Source of the DNA: Trametes villosa
Lineage: Eukaryota; Basidiomycota; Agaricomycetes; Polyporales; Polyporaceae
NCBI GenBank assembly: GCA_002964805.2
Contig: PUDQ02000016.1
Span: forward strand, 930,001-994,000
Reading direction: 5' to 3'
DNA: 64,000 nt
In this document: piece by piece, positions 30,949 through 41,756 of the stretch
Layout: every line of letters starts with the position of its first letter
Numbering within the stretch: position 1 is the first letter of the stretch
The notes under the pieces: generated by a model
Databases searched by the model: none
Told to the model about the DNA's origin: nothing
The model's input: the letters and a program-made list of their open reading frames with translations, nothing else
Program-made: the position numbers and the translations under genes

Positions 30949-32843
30949 ATGCCTCTCCAGGATCTCCCCGAAGATGTTCTTATCGACATCTTTCAACATG
31001 TGCACGTACACGACATCGTGTCCCTCAGGCAGGTGAGCCCCAGCACACGCGCGCTCCTCAGCTTTTTCCTGCTCAGGCTTACTGCGATGTGCATAGACGT
31101 GTCGCGCTCTAGATATGGCTACCCGCGAACGAGCCGTGTGGCATGAGGCCTTGTCGCGACATGCCCGACACAGTGGCCTCCCGATACCCAAGAGTGAAGA
31201 ACTTGACCAGTCTGCCCTCTCAGCGAGCCAACTGGAAGCGCTGACTCTGCGTGCCCTGCGTTTCTGGTCAAATTGGCTTTCCCCACGGCCAAAAGTCCAC
31301 CGTTCCCTCAGCATACGACCGCACTGGCCGACCACCCCCGCCCGAGGCGCCCGCAACCTCGCAGTCATCTTTCTTCCCAATCATCCCGGCCATATCCTCA
31401 CTCTGACGCTCTACGACGATGTCCCGAACTATAGACGCTATTGCTTCGAGCTATGGGACGTCGCTGACACTTCTACGGCGTCTTTCGTCGACACCGTTCA
31501 AGTAGAGGCTTTGATTGGTTATGCTATGAACACCGACCGCGGCTGTCCCAACACTATGACCCTCACTCGCCGGGATCCAGCATCGCAGCAGTAAGCTGTT
31601 CCCTACTTATGATTGAATTATGACAAACTAGAGAGCTCATCGGTTGTCGTTATAGGTGTATCATGGAGGTTTACAAGATCGAGCTTCCTCTAGTGCAGCC
31701 CAATCCGTGCTTTCGGCTACTCAACCAGTTTCCCGGATACAGGAACACTATCGGCTTGCACGGACCGCGCTTGATAGCTACCGACGCCGAGCAGGACGTT
31801 CGCGTGCTCGACGTCGACTCGGGGCGTCTAGAATATACCCTAAAGGCACTTGTCTTGTTAGACGACCCGACGTTACGCTCCCCAGTACGCACCACTTGCG
31901 CTTGAACAGGGCAAGCGCTAATGCATTTTGAATGCAGGAACGCCAGTGCATGGACGCCGTTATTGTCGACAACTTCGTGCTCAGCTTCTGCAGGCAGTAC
32001 ATCTATCTCTATCAGTTGCCGTCTCCTTCAGAATCTTCCGCTCCGTTTCATATCCCATCCGAGGTCCAGGATGCTCCGCAGCTGGACCCAATCGCCACAT
32101 ACAAGTGGCGCTGGCGCATCGACACCCTCGTCGCCCAGCCGCGCCTCGAACCCCGAAATCGTCCCAACGGAAGCCCTGCCAGCTCCGCGTCGGCCGCCGC
32201 GCCGCCACTCATCGACATCCTCATCCGCTTCGACACCTGGTTCCCCTGGCCCGTCAACATCCTGCACCACTTCGCGCTCGTGCCCAACCCCGCCTACCAC
32301 CCCACCCTCTCCGCCCCTGCGAACCCCCTGGACCCGTCGACGCTCCCATACCTGCTCTCCGCGCAGGACGGCCCGGCGATGGTGCACTCGATCCCGTCCC
32401 CGCTGCGCATCTTCACGCCCTCGGACGTCGCGCTCGGCGCGCACGGCACCGCGCTCTGGATCGACGCGTCCACGGACGGCGCGGGGCCCGCGCAGGCGGG
32501 CGACCACGGGCAGCGCATCGCGGGCAAGCTGCTCACAAGCGCGCCGCTCCCGCTGTTCCGTGCGCGGGATGCGGGCGATGCGGTGAGCCCGGGATTCGTC
32601 GAGCCTGCGCAGGCTGGGAACGCGGAAGAGGACCCGGAGGCGGCTGCGGCTGCGGACGCGGGTGCAGGGGGTATAGGAGTAGGGGCGGCGGGGGCGGTGC
32701 GTGGGGGGACGGCGGTGTCGGTGTTCGAGATGCACGAGACGGAGGCGCGCTGGAATAGGGTCGCGGTGGATGAGGAGGGCGGGCGTGTTGCGATAGGGCA
32801 TGTCGATGGGACGGTGCAGGTACTCTCGTATGTGCCGCCGTGA
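30949..32843 (+). CDS. F-box protein with long C-terminal region
   Basis: Four exons (30949-31032, 31097-31590, 31656-31884, 31938-32843) give 570 aa. The F-box is clear: LQDLPEDVLIDIFQHVHVHDIVSLRQTCRALDMATRERAVWHEAL, with the first intron between RQ and TC as in many Agaricomycete F-box genes. The rest has short beta-strand-like blocks (HILTLTLYDDV, LIATDAEQDVRVLDVDSGRLEYTLKAL, GGRVAIGHVDGTVQVLSYV), which suggests a degenerate WD/beta-propeller region for substrate binding. It presumably recruits an unknown target to an SCF ubiquitin ligase through Skp1. Gly/Ala-rich insertions occur near residues 500-530. The start is the ATG right before the F-box. Confidence 0.85.
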
Positions 32844-33125
32844 CTTCCGTGATATATCTGTGGCTTTCGGGTGGGGTAGGCTCGGGATACGCGGTATGGG
32901 ATGGCTTGCATAGATGCTACGTTTCGGACACGCCTTCGATAGCTCGCGTGCATTATACCCTGCGAATGATGGATAGAGTTCCCTCGGCCAATATATTCTC
33001 TCAATCGCACACCGCTCTCACGTTTGTACTGTGTCTTCCGAAGGTCGCTGAGCTAATATCCTCAAGTGCTTCGCAGCGGTAAGAAGTATCTCCCAAATAC
33101 CGCACCATTAAAGCAGAGCAAAAAG

Positions 33126-33191
33126 GTGCATAAATATTGAGACCCGTAGGTCTACCACTCCGGGAAAGCGTGTCATCCTTGTGCAGGGGCC

Positions 33192-33222
<31 letters not shown>

Positions 33223-33248
33223 TTCGTATGTCACCCCGAAGGGGACAC
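33126..33248 (-). ncRNA. U6 spliceosomal snRNA
   Basis: The minus strand carries the almost invariant U6 core: an ATTGGAACGATACAGAGAAG block containing the ACAGAGA box, then ATTAGCATGGCCCCTGCAC, AAGGATGACACGC. The 5' end forms a GTCCCC-TTCG-GGGTGAC stem-loop as expected for the capped end. An oligo-T run (plus-strand AAAAA at 33120-33124) is a pol III terminator. The core has no intron, unlike U6 genes of some other fungi. The 3' tail from about 33172 is longer than in model U6 genes, so the exact 3' end is uncertain. No convincing TATA box is seen at -30. Confidence 0.93.
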
Positions 33249-33251
33249 TAG

Positions 33252-33734
33252 CAGGGGCGGGGTTCATCGTAGCGCCGAGCCATGTTGTGCATATCGCTCA
33301 GACACCGGGTAGCGTACCAGCGCCTGTATGCGCGGCCTCGCCGAGGCTGCGGCCTGCAGGACCGTTATAAATACAAATACGTAGCATTGTTTCTCAGTTG
33401 ACTTGAGGATGAGTGCCGTGGATGAGATTAGCATCGAGTCTACGGCATGGCCGGGAACCTGACATATCTTGACAGGTCAGTCCGATGTCGAACTGGACCG
33501 AGACGCATCTCACTAACGGTAACTTCAAATGGGTACCAAATTCACTAACATTCAGACCGTTGCGCGCGCCACAAAGATAGTTTAGTCTGCATTATGAAGT
33601 CAGTCAGAAGGCTACCGGTGAGTGTGCCTAGCTCGCCCGCGCTGTAAGTAGGGATATGTGTCCAGCGCGACGGGAAACAGCGACAAAAACGGAGAGGGGG
33701 TTGAGAGATCGATTATGAAGGAGTCCCTTGACCC
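33252..33734. other. intergenic, U6 promoter side
   Basis: Upstream of U6 on its strand and downstream of the RTA1 gene. A TTATAAAT motif at 33365-33372 could be a TATA element, although it is over 100 bp from the U6 start. Nothing else recognised. Confidence 0.35.
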
Positions 33735-35407
33735 CTACGCCCTCGCCTTCGGGTAGGCCGGGGTGCCGTCGGAGACAGGCTCCTTCGCGCTCCAGCGGTC
33801 GGCCCTGCCGAGCAGGAAGGCAGGGTGGAAGATGTTGAGCGTGAACATCGCGAGCACGATCATCGCGCCGTCGAGCACATCTGGTAGATAAGAAACAAGC
33901 GAGGTGAGCCGTTGTGTCGTTGGCATGAATGCGGGCGCAGAGGAGCTCTGAGCGGCTTACTGAAGTACACCTGGGTCTCAATGATGCGTCCGCTCCAGCC
34001 GTCTTTGAGTTCCTGTGTGAGGTGTTAACGACGCCAATTCAGCGTGCCGGGCACGTATATGCGTGGGCGTCCCCGCGCAAGAGGCGCAGGCCCGCGCGAG
34101 AGGCGCAGGGTCGGCCGGAGTGTGGGCGATGCTTACGATGGTACGGTAGATAGATCTGTGAGGGAGATCGGCGGTCAGTCACAGAGTGAGGTGGAGTACT
34201 CCAGCCAAACATGCTGAAGAACGCGGATAGCGGCGGGGGATAGAACACGTACCGGATGAGGATGAAGATGCCGTCGAGGACGAGGCCGGCGATCATAAGC
34301 TTGATACCGCTGTCGAGCCCGGAGCTGCTCTTCGGGAACGCGCGGCCCCCGCGGTTGAACGGCCAGTCGAAGCGGTAGCGGAGGAGGAACTCGGTGGCGA
34401 GGATCATGTAGATGCTCACGGCGGCTGCGTCACGGCGGCGCAGGTAGATACGCGCGGTCAGCATATACGAGGGGGTAGGAAGGCGCGTGACGGGGGATAG
34501 CGTACCGAGCTGGAAGGTGATACCGCCCAGCATGATGTGGCCGCCCTACGAGCAGGAGTGGTATGTCAGATCGAGGGGCGGATTGCGATGAGTGCGGCTA
34601 GTGTGCGTGCTGAACGTACGGGGTTGGGGTCCTGGCCGCTCTGCACGGCAGCGGATGCTTTCGCGCCGCCGACGGCTTGGACGACGAGCGCGACAACGTC
34701 CTGCAGTTTTATCGGTACTGCAAGGCAATAAATGCCGCGGGGAGAGGACGTACGCATGAGCAGAATATGATGGTGTCTATGTCGAGCCGAGCGGTCAGTA
34801 CCGGTCGTGATACTAACGGATGATAACTGAGGGGTACAAAGAGGGGTGATACGCACACCACATTGCGCTGAGGCGGCTGTATTGCGGTCCGATACGCTTG
34901 ATTAGCTGGCCGAGGATGACAAAGTTGGCGGCGATGAGCGGGGTGGGGGCGAGGATCGTCGTGGAAGTCCTGGCGGGGGCGAGAGCGGGTTAACCGTCTT
35001 GTGTACAGGACAAAGGCGAGCGCGGTGCGTACTGCATGAGAAAGGGCTCCAGGAGGACGGGGTTCAGACTGGACCACAGTCGGCCGCTCCAACCGATAAT
35101 TTCGATTAAGCCGGCGAGGATGGTCGTGATGAAGAGCCACCACAGTCGCGACCAGATGGCTTGTCCGAGATGAATAACTACAGCGACAATTGGGTCAGCG
35201 TAGCAAGGGAGCGGCGAGGTTCCTACCGGTGGTGATGCTGAAGAGGGCGATGAAGAGGATGCAGATCCATTCCGTCGGCACGTATCCGTACAGACTATCC
35301 TCGCTCGGCGCCGACACATCTGCAGGGATGGTTAGCGGGAAAGACTCCAAGTCCTCGGTGTACTCACTGGCGATGACGGCGGCAGAGGTAGCGTATTCTG
35401 TAGACAT
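33735..35407 (-). CDS. RTA1-like seven-transmembrane protein (lipid-translocating exporter family)
   Basis: Ten exons (35407-35227, 35177-35033, 34969-34857, 34776-34754, 34700-34620, 34545-34506, 34424-34253, 34155-34137, 34012-33961, 33880-33735) give 323 aa. Family hallmarks are GYVPTEWICILFIALFSITT, LIEIIGWSGRLWSS, TILAPTPLIAANFVILGQLI, CSCDVVALVVQAVGG, GGHIMLGGITFQL, DGIFILIRSIYRTIELKDGW and a last membrane segment MIVLAMFTLNIFHPAFLL. Several exons are very short (19, 23 and 40 nt). RTA1/RSB1 proteins lie in the plasma membrane or ER and confer resistance to 7-aminocholesterol or long-chain bases, probably by lipid translocation; the substrate here is unknown. A TATATA-containing box near 35490 lies about 85 bp before the start. 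Confidence 0.9.
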
Positions 35408-38400
35408 GGGGGAGAAAGTAGTAAAGAGCGAGGGGGGACCGAAGGACGACGAGATTCGGGTGCTAAAACAGGCACTCGACAAACAAACAATATATGGCCC
35501 TCGTCAGGGGGGCGCACCGCGGAGAAATCTAGAGCGCGTGTTGGAGGGGCGATGCGGTAGTTGAAGGAAGGGAGGCGGGGGGTGCGTGTATGTCGGGCGA
35601 ATTTCGAATGCTGACGGAATTCAAGGCCGTCATCCTAGGAATTGTCTGGGAGCAGTCCGCAGGCGCCCCCTAACTCGCGATATTGCCTGCTATCATGGGA
35701 AGCCCGATGTTCCCAAGTGCATGCTGCCCCCGCACCGCCTACTGCGCGCCATTCAGGTCCCGCTGCGCTACGTTGTCGACGCAGACTTTAGCGTTGTGCG
35801 TTAGACCAAAAGGAAGAATTCCAAAGACCTTTTACCACAGCCACCCTTGCGTAAGATATGGTCGCGAGCAGTCCAAGAACATCGGAGGGTGCGGTGCAGT
35901 GCACCTCGGACACGCCGGCATCGACCCGGGCGTCGAGAGAGCATGCTGGAGTATTCCATGACATCTCTGCCGGACCGAAGAGTCATCGATATTGCCGTAG
36001 CCATTCACCTCCGCTATCTTCCTCATGGCAAGGCGTGGAGTCGCAACCCGCCTTCTTGCGCAGCTTGATGCATCAGCACGCGCTGCCAGTTGTTGTACAA
36101 CAGTAAGCTTTCTAAGCCAGATATAGAGAGATGCAGTCTCACTACACCTAATGAATCGCGCTTCTCATCAATATCGCCAGCGTACCGGCTGAGACGCGGC
36201 CGTGGGAGGTGGCAGGCATGGGGGCCTGAGGGCCGGATACTATCAGGCTACACCAACGCGGGTTGGGCGCTGGCCGGAGCGGAAAACTTGAACACACTTG
36301 TGTAAGGGAGCCATGTCATAGTTAGCTAGCGGTCTATATGGCCCGTTGTGGTGAGGGTCCTGGGGCAAACATGAGCTGTGTCCGGGAGTGTCGAGTCCTC
36401 CGAGGCGGAATATTGGCCTAGAGCGCTCGGTGCCTGAACAACTAGCCATCGTTTTGATCGCCGTATCGGGCTTCAGATCTCCGATCTGAGGCGTTAGTGC
36501 CGCCTATAGAACTCGCGTTTGCTACGCACTTCAGCGAGCCTTGACGCCCAGTGAGAATCGGACATATTCATGCCTATCGCCCTGTATTGACATCTATCTA
36601 CCTCAGCCAGCTTGAGGTGAATACATGCTGATAGCGCTAGCTGGATTGTTTCGTCAATACATACATGCGAATAGATGGGATTTCTATTCCCTCGTACGCC
36701 CAGCTATCCACATCTATCGCCGTCTAGCAGGGTCTGCGCAAATAGATTTCATTACATGACGTGGATACAGGTGCCCGGGACCACAAAATGAAACCCGGTC
36801 CTATCCGACACCGTACCGGAGGGCGCCGCCTACACGGCGCACGGCGCACGCTCCTCGTGCACCCCCTGGCCCCTACACGCACCGCCGTGTCCCTCCTCGC
36901 ACGCGTCCCGTTGAAGTAGACCTTCTGCAGACGTACCTTATGCGTCCCCGGCATCCACTGCACTCCGGTCGCCTCCTACTATGCGCCGCCTACTAAGCGT
37001 CGGCCATGGGGACTCCGGTTGTTGTGGGCTGAACAGAGTCCAAGGGCTCGATCGACAGACTAGCAGCTAGCAAGCAGCGAGGGCACGCCAGCAACCGAAG
37101 TGTGGACCAAGAGCGAATGAGCAGAGACGAAGACGAAGAGGACGAGTAGAGGTCGCAGCACAGAGAGTGAGCTGAGAGATAGAGAGGCATTGGAAGGCAG
37201 TAGGAAGCTTCAAAGAGACGGCAAACGTTATCAGAGCGTACGCACAGTCGTCAGTGGCATTCGCCGGATTATATGCACGGTAAGATAATGCATGCATACC
37301 TTGCGCCCTCCGCCTGTGTGGATTTGATATCAGTGACTGAGCTGTTTCCTCGGCTACTCAGGTTTCTCGTTGAACTGAAATCGCGCCGTCATATCTGCCT
37401 TTTAAGAAGTGAGCGTTGCAGAGACAATCCTAAGGCAGTGCATACTCACCTGGGTGAGCGGATGGGGCCCGGGGTTCCGCAAGGTGCTGATACTTTACTT
37501 GCCGGCATGTTGGGCGCGTCCCGGCAAATAGTTTTAGTAACACGATAACGCAGAGAGGGCTGATGCTGCCGCTAGCCGTAGGAGAAAGAATGCGAGCAAT
37601 AGAGTTGGGGTAGAAGGGAGACCCGACGAGTGTTTTCTGAGACTATGGGCGGAAGGACTCAGAGGACGTGGTGGGAGGAGTGCAAGATTATCGGATTGCT
37701 GGAATGTCGACAGATTCACAAAGGACAGGCCCGTCATGTGATGGAAGCGAGTTCACTGTGCTGCCTGAGCGCGACAAAAACTCGGGAAGAGCACGATCGA
37801 GCAGGAATTGTCAGAGAGATAGGTCCCACAAGCGCCCGTCGACGTTGCTTTTCGAGCAACTTTGGCGGCGATAAAACTGATTCGAACTGCCTGAATAGAT
37901 GCAAATAGATCGCCGCGAGGCTCGAATAGATTATAATAGCTGCAGCTACACGGGCATAGTTCCTGATAGACCTGAATATGTCCGGTTCTCACTGGGCTTG
38001 ACGACCTCTGCTCTCCGCTTGCGAGCTGGGTTGGCCCGTGAGTTGAGTAAAAGCACTGCCCTAGCGGTCGATCTCTGAGATAAGAGCGAAAGAGTCAACA
38101 TCAGGGTACCTGCAGGGATCCTGGATGGCAGTGTGGTTCAGCTTGTTCGGCTCTCCAGCTTGAAGCTTGAGCAGGACCGATCGCGAGCTGAGGCTGACCG
38201 GTACCGCATATTTAGTACCAGCCGTGACCCACTGGCCGCCGCAGCCTGGCATAAGTACCAGGCTCTAGCAAACATTTCCCCCACTCACCTTTCTCTCAGG
38301 TACCCTCAGGTCCGCCTCAAGACTCACCGTCGGTGTGCCCGCTGATTGGCAGCGGACCACTTCAAGATGACGCCACGCTCGCTTGCGCACCTACCGAAGG

Positions 38401-38927
38401 GGGATGGTCGCTTCAAGACGGCGGCGTCCTCAAGCAGGCTGTCGGTGCACCCGCCGACTGGCGGCGGGGTGCTTCAACATGACGCCGCGCGCGTTTGCAC
38501 GTCTACCGAAGGGGATGGCGGCTTCAAGATGACGGCGTGTCTGGGCCTGAAGACGCGGACTGTAGTATAGGTGACGGTAAGGTAAGTGTTTCCTATCCCG
38601 AGGGAGGGACTTCGGTCCTGGCGCATACCCTTTCGTGGTCCTCGGGATAAGTACCTGCTTGCGCTCCGACTCTGTCCAGAGCGGCGCGTGGGTAGGGAAA
38701 CCAAAATGCGTTTTCTTGCTCGCGGTAGATTCAGAGGTCGCGACTAACGTTGGGCCTGGCACGGGCGTGAGCTAACGTCCGAGTCATCCGCCCACGTCGC
38801 TGATGAATCTTCACGGTCCACCGATGGTCAAATCGAGTTCGAGATGCAGAACGTAGCAGTAGACTGCAATCATCGTCTATATTGTACACATATAAATCAG
38901 AGCGGAGGCATGCTGGGAAAAACCTCT
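35408..38927. other. 3.5-kb gene-poor region
   Basis: The largest stretch without a gene in the window. Composition is lower in GC than the coding parts, and many short frames are present without family motifs. At 36580-36750 and 37890-37990 similar AATAGAT-containing phrases recur (AAATAGAT, GAATAGAT, TCTATC). The tandem duplication at 38329-38551 is the only clear structure. It may be an old, decayed insertion region; nothing proves this. Confidence 0.4.
38329..38551. repeat. diverged tandem duplication, two units of about 112 bp
   Basis: Unit A (38329-38440) and unit B (38441-38551) both start with GTCGGTG and share blocks such as TTCAA-ATGACGCC, ACC/TCTACCGAAGGGG and GGCTTCAAGA. I estimate roughly three quarters identity by eye. 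No stop-free frame is kept in both units, so it is probably non-coding. Confidence 0.7.
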
Positions 38928-40214
38928 TCAAGGGTCGCAGTCCTGCGGGCTCGCGAGGAACGCTCGGAGCGTAGGCTCCGGGTGGTCCCATTGCGCCTAG
39001 AAGTAATTTTTGAGCGTGCGCAGGACTGCATATATGCAGGTATGCACTCACAAAATGATTCGTGCCCTTCACGCAGAGCGTGGTCACCTTCCTCATCGGT
39101 GTGCCGTCTCGCGCCGCATCGGCGACCTCTTGACGGAGTAGTTGCGCCGCATACGGGACCTCCCACACGGACTGGTCTCCCCAAACATAGCGCACCTCCA
39201 GGTCGCGCCACTCGTCACCCGTAGTCTGCTTCTCCTCCCCGCCCTCCGCCGGGGAGAGGTACAGTGCACCTTCACGGAGCGTCTTATACACCCCCAGCGC
39301 CGCGCAGCCGTGCAGCAGCGTCCAGTCCGCGCCGCCGGGCACCCCGGGCGGGACGTGCACGGTCGCCTCGAAGTCCTCCTTCGACATGTGCGCGATTGTG
39401 GAGGGCGGCGTCTGGAGCGCACGGCGCCGCTCGAACGTGTCCAGTGTGGCGCCGTGCGCGAAGTAGGAGGTGATCCAGGACGTGAAGACCTTGCCGCGCT
39501 CCTCGTACGTGAGCGAGGTGTCGAAGAGCGGGTTCCACGGGTCTTGCTCGGGGTAGGGGTAGCCGAGGAGGCAGATCGGGGGGTCTAGAGCGAGAGAGGC
39601 GAGCATATCAGCGGGTGGATAGCATGCCAGTAAGGGGGGTACGTACCGGACAAGACGACCCGGCGAATGTAGTCGCGCAGGTTGACAGCCCCGATAGGGA
39701 ACTCTGCGATATGCTTGAGCATCGCCGTCATCCACGTCGCGCCCATGGACCATCCCACGAGTACGATACCGCCCGTCTCGGACTCGGTGCCGGCCGTGGG
39801 GAGGCTGCGCTCGACGACGAGCTCCTCGATGGACTGGTACAGCTCGTGCGCCCGGTCCCGCATGAACCCCTCGAGCATCTGCTGCGCCGAGCGGATCTCG
39901 TGCTCGTCCGTGAGCGGCTTGTCGGGGACGGGCGGGAGGAGCGCGCGTTCCTCTGCCGTGTACGGCGTGGATCCGGGGTAGCCCCGCCGGTTGAGCGCGA
40001 TGATGCGGACGCCGTAAGATGCGGCGAGGGCGATGAGCTTGGAGAATGTGCCTGTAGATCATGTGTCAGTGAGCGGCGTGGGCGGGCGTTACGGTGTAGA
40101 AGGCCGACCTCCATGCCAGACGTATCCGTGCACGATGATGAGGGTCGTGTAGTCATCACGTCCTGCTGGAGCTCCGGAGTCGCTATAAACGGAGAGGCCG
40201 CTGGCGGTAGGCAT
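38928..40214 (-). CDS. alpha/beta hydrolase
   Basis: Four exons (40214-40109, 40051-39647, 39584-39052, 38996-38928) give 370 aa. The fold is clear: LIIVHGYVWHGG (strand plus oxyanion loop), VRIIALNRRGYPGS (strand 4), and GGIVLVGWSMGATWMTAML, the nucleophile elbow G-W-S-M-G with Ser near residue 130. A cap-like insertion follows (WNPLFDTSLTYEERGKVFTSW), and TTLCVKGTNHFAQWDHPE near the end should hold the catalytic His or its neighbour. There is no signal peptide, so it is probably cytosolic. The natural substrate cannot be read from sequence; it belongs to a broad group of basidiomycete hydrolases. The promoter has a good TATA box (separate entry). Confidence 0.88.
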
Positions 40215-41756
40215 TGTTCTTCAGGTGAGCGTTGATGAAAGTGGTGAGTAACTGTTCCTACCGCCTCTGCACTAGTACGCCCTCCCTTTTATACTCGAAA
40301 TGCAGAGGCGCCACAGCGCTCTTTTTGACGGCGAAGGCGTATGAGTTCACCCCTGTGGATACCCAACACGGCGTTCATGAAACTCTGTTTCGCGAAGGCA
40401 CGGCTAAACAGCCAACTCGACAGGTGCTCACGACATCGGAAACTAGCTGCCGGGAGGCACAAACGTCGTCAGCCCCTTAGCGCAGGAACGGACATTGCAC
40501 TACTCACCACGAGACGGAAGGCCCGGTATGATCGCACGGCCAACAATAGCCCACGAAATCACCGGCGCCGCATGAATGAGCAGCAGCGGATGGTCGGGCG
40601 TCGCGGCGCCAGGGAGCGGCCGCCCTCGAAGTTTGTCCCGCGTGTTCTCGCCGTCTGGGAGGAGCCACAGATCACGACATAGGTCCCCCGCCGGGGTTGA
40701 CGCGCTGTTAGCTCCGCTGCGGATGAAGTCATGTTGTAGATCGTGCCCCCCAGGCGCCGTAAGAGTGGCCCTCTGCCGGTCGGGTGAGCAATCTACACCC
40801 ACGCAGTGCATGTCACCCGCGTTTGAGGCTGACCGCTGAGGCGTAGAAGAACATCCCGGGGTTGCGGCGAACGCGAAATCCTGTGCTGAAAGGAGGAAGA
40901 TTTCAGCTATTTGGAGCGCGGTACCAGTAGAAGAAGGATGGGTACACACCTTCGACGTTCATGCCAACGCTGCGCGCTGCGAGAAGTTGTGGCAAACGCC
41001 AAGCGCGCTCGATCTTCCGCCGACGCATCGCACCGGAACGCCCCCATGGGAATCAAACTCACCTAGGGAGCAGCACATGCGCACTGCGCCCGACGAGGTA
41101 GGACTAGTACTGGACAGAGCATTCCTCAGCGACGACAACTGGCAGATCCACGTCCGGGACCAATGTGGCATTGTTTGCTGACGGGCCAAACCCGTTTCGT
41201 CGCGATAGTGCGTCCCTGAGGTTATCATGGGTACGCAAACGCTGTGGCAGCGGGTTTCTGTACCGCGGCGTGCCTGTAAACGCCGGTGCTACTTTGGGAT
41301 TGCGAGCGTAAACAAACTTGCCTCAGGCGCGATCGGCGCCTGATGAACTCAAGACGATCCCACACGGCTCGTTATGGGGCCCTTCGTGAGCGTTTGCATG
41401 GCGCCTGTGAAGATTGCCGGCCTCAGGAGGACAGGGATCTGCTTCTCGGGTGCGCCTCGCTTCGCGCTCGGTCGCCTGCGATGGAGCTAGGCTCGTGACG
41501 AACGTTGTAGTCGCCAGTCCAAAGAAAAGCGCTGGGCACGATCAAAACGTCAGTTATGATGGCACCCTACCACGGAAAGGGTGTGGACTGACCTTCTAAC
41601 CATAATCAGTGCGGCGAGACACGCTCAATGAGACCAAGAAAGCAAATTAGACAATATTGACGCGGAGTAGAACAGTAAATCTTGCACAACAATGATCCGA
41701 TACAGATCCAACAAACAAACAACACCTTCGATGTAGCGTATATGCGTCCTCGGTAC
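40215..41756. other. 1.5-kb intergenic region
   Basis: Apart from the TATA box at its left end I see no feature. Frames such as 40500-40949 (-) have no family character. Confidence 0.4.
40286..40293 (-). promoter_or_regulatory. TATA box of the alpha/beta hydrolase gene
   Basis: TATAAAAG on the minus strand, about 72 bp upstream of the ATG at 40214. It is a full consensus match at a sensible distance for a strongly transcribed fungal gene. Confidence 0.65.

Noticed and set aside
32028..32801. 257-aa minus-strand open frame
   Set aside because: It is the antisense shadow of the GC-rich last exon of the F-box gene.
33137..33370. plus-strand ORF reading MRPVGLPLRES...
   Set aside because: It is antisense of the U6 snRNA.
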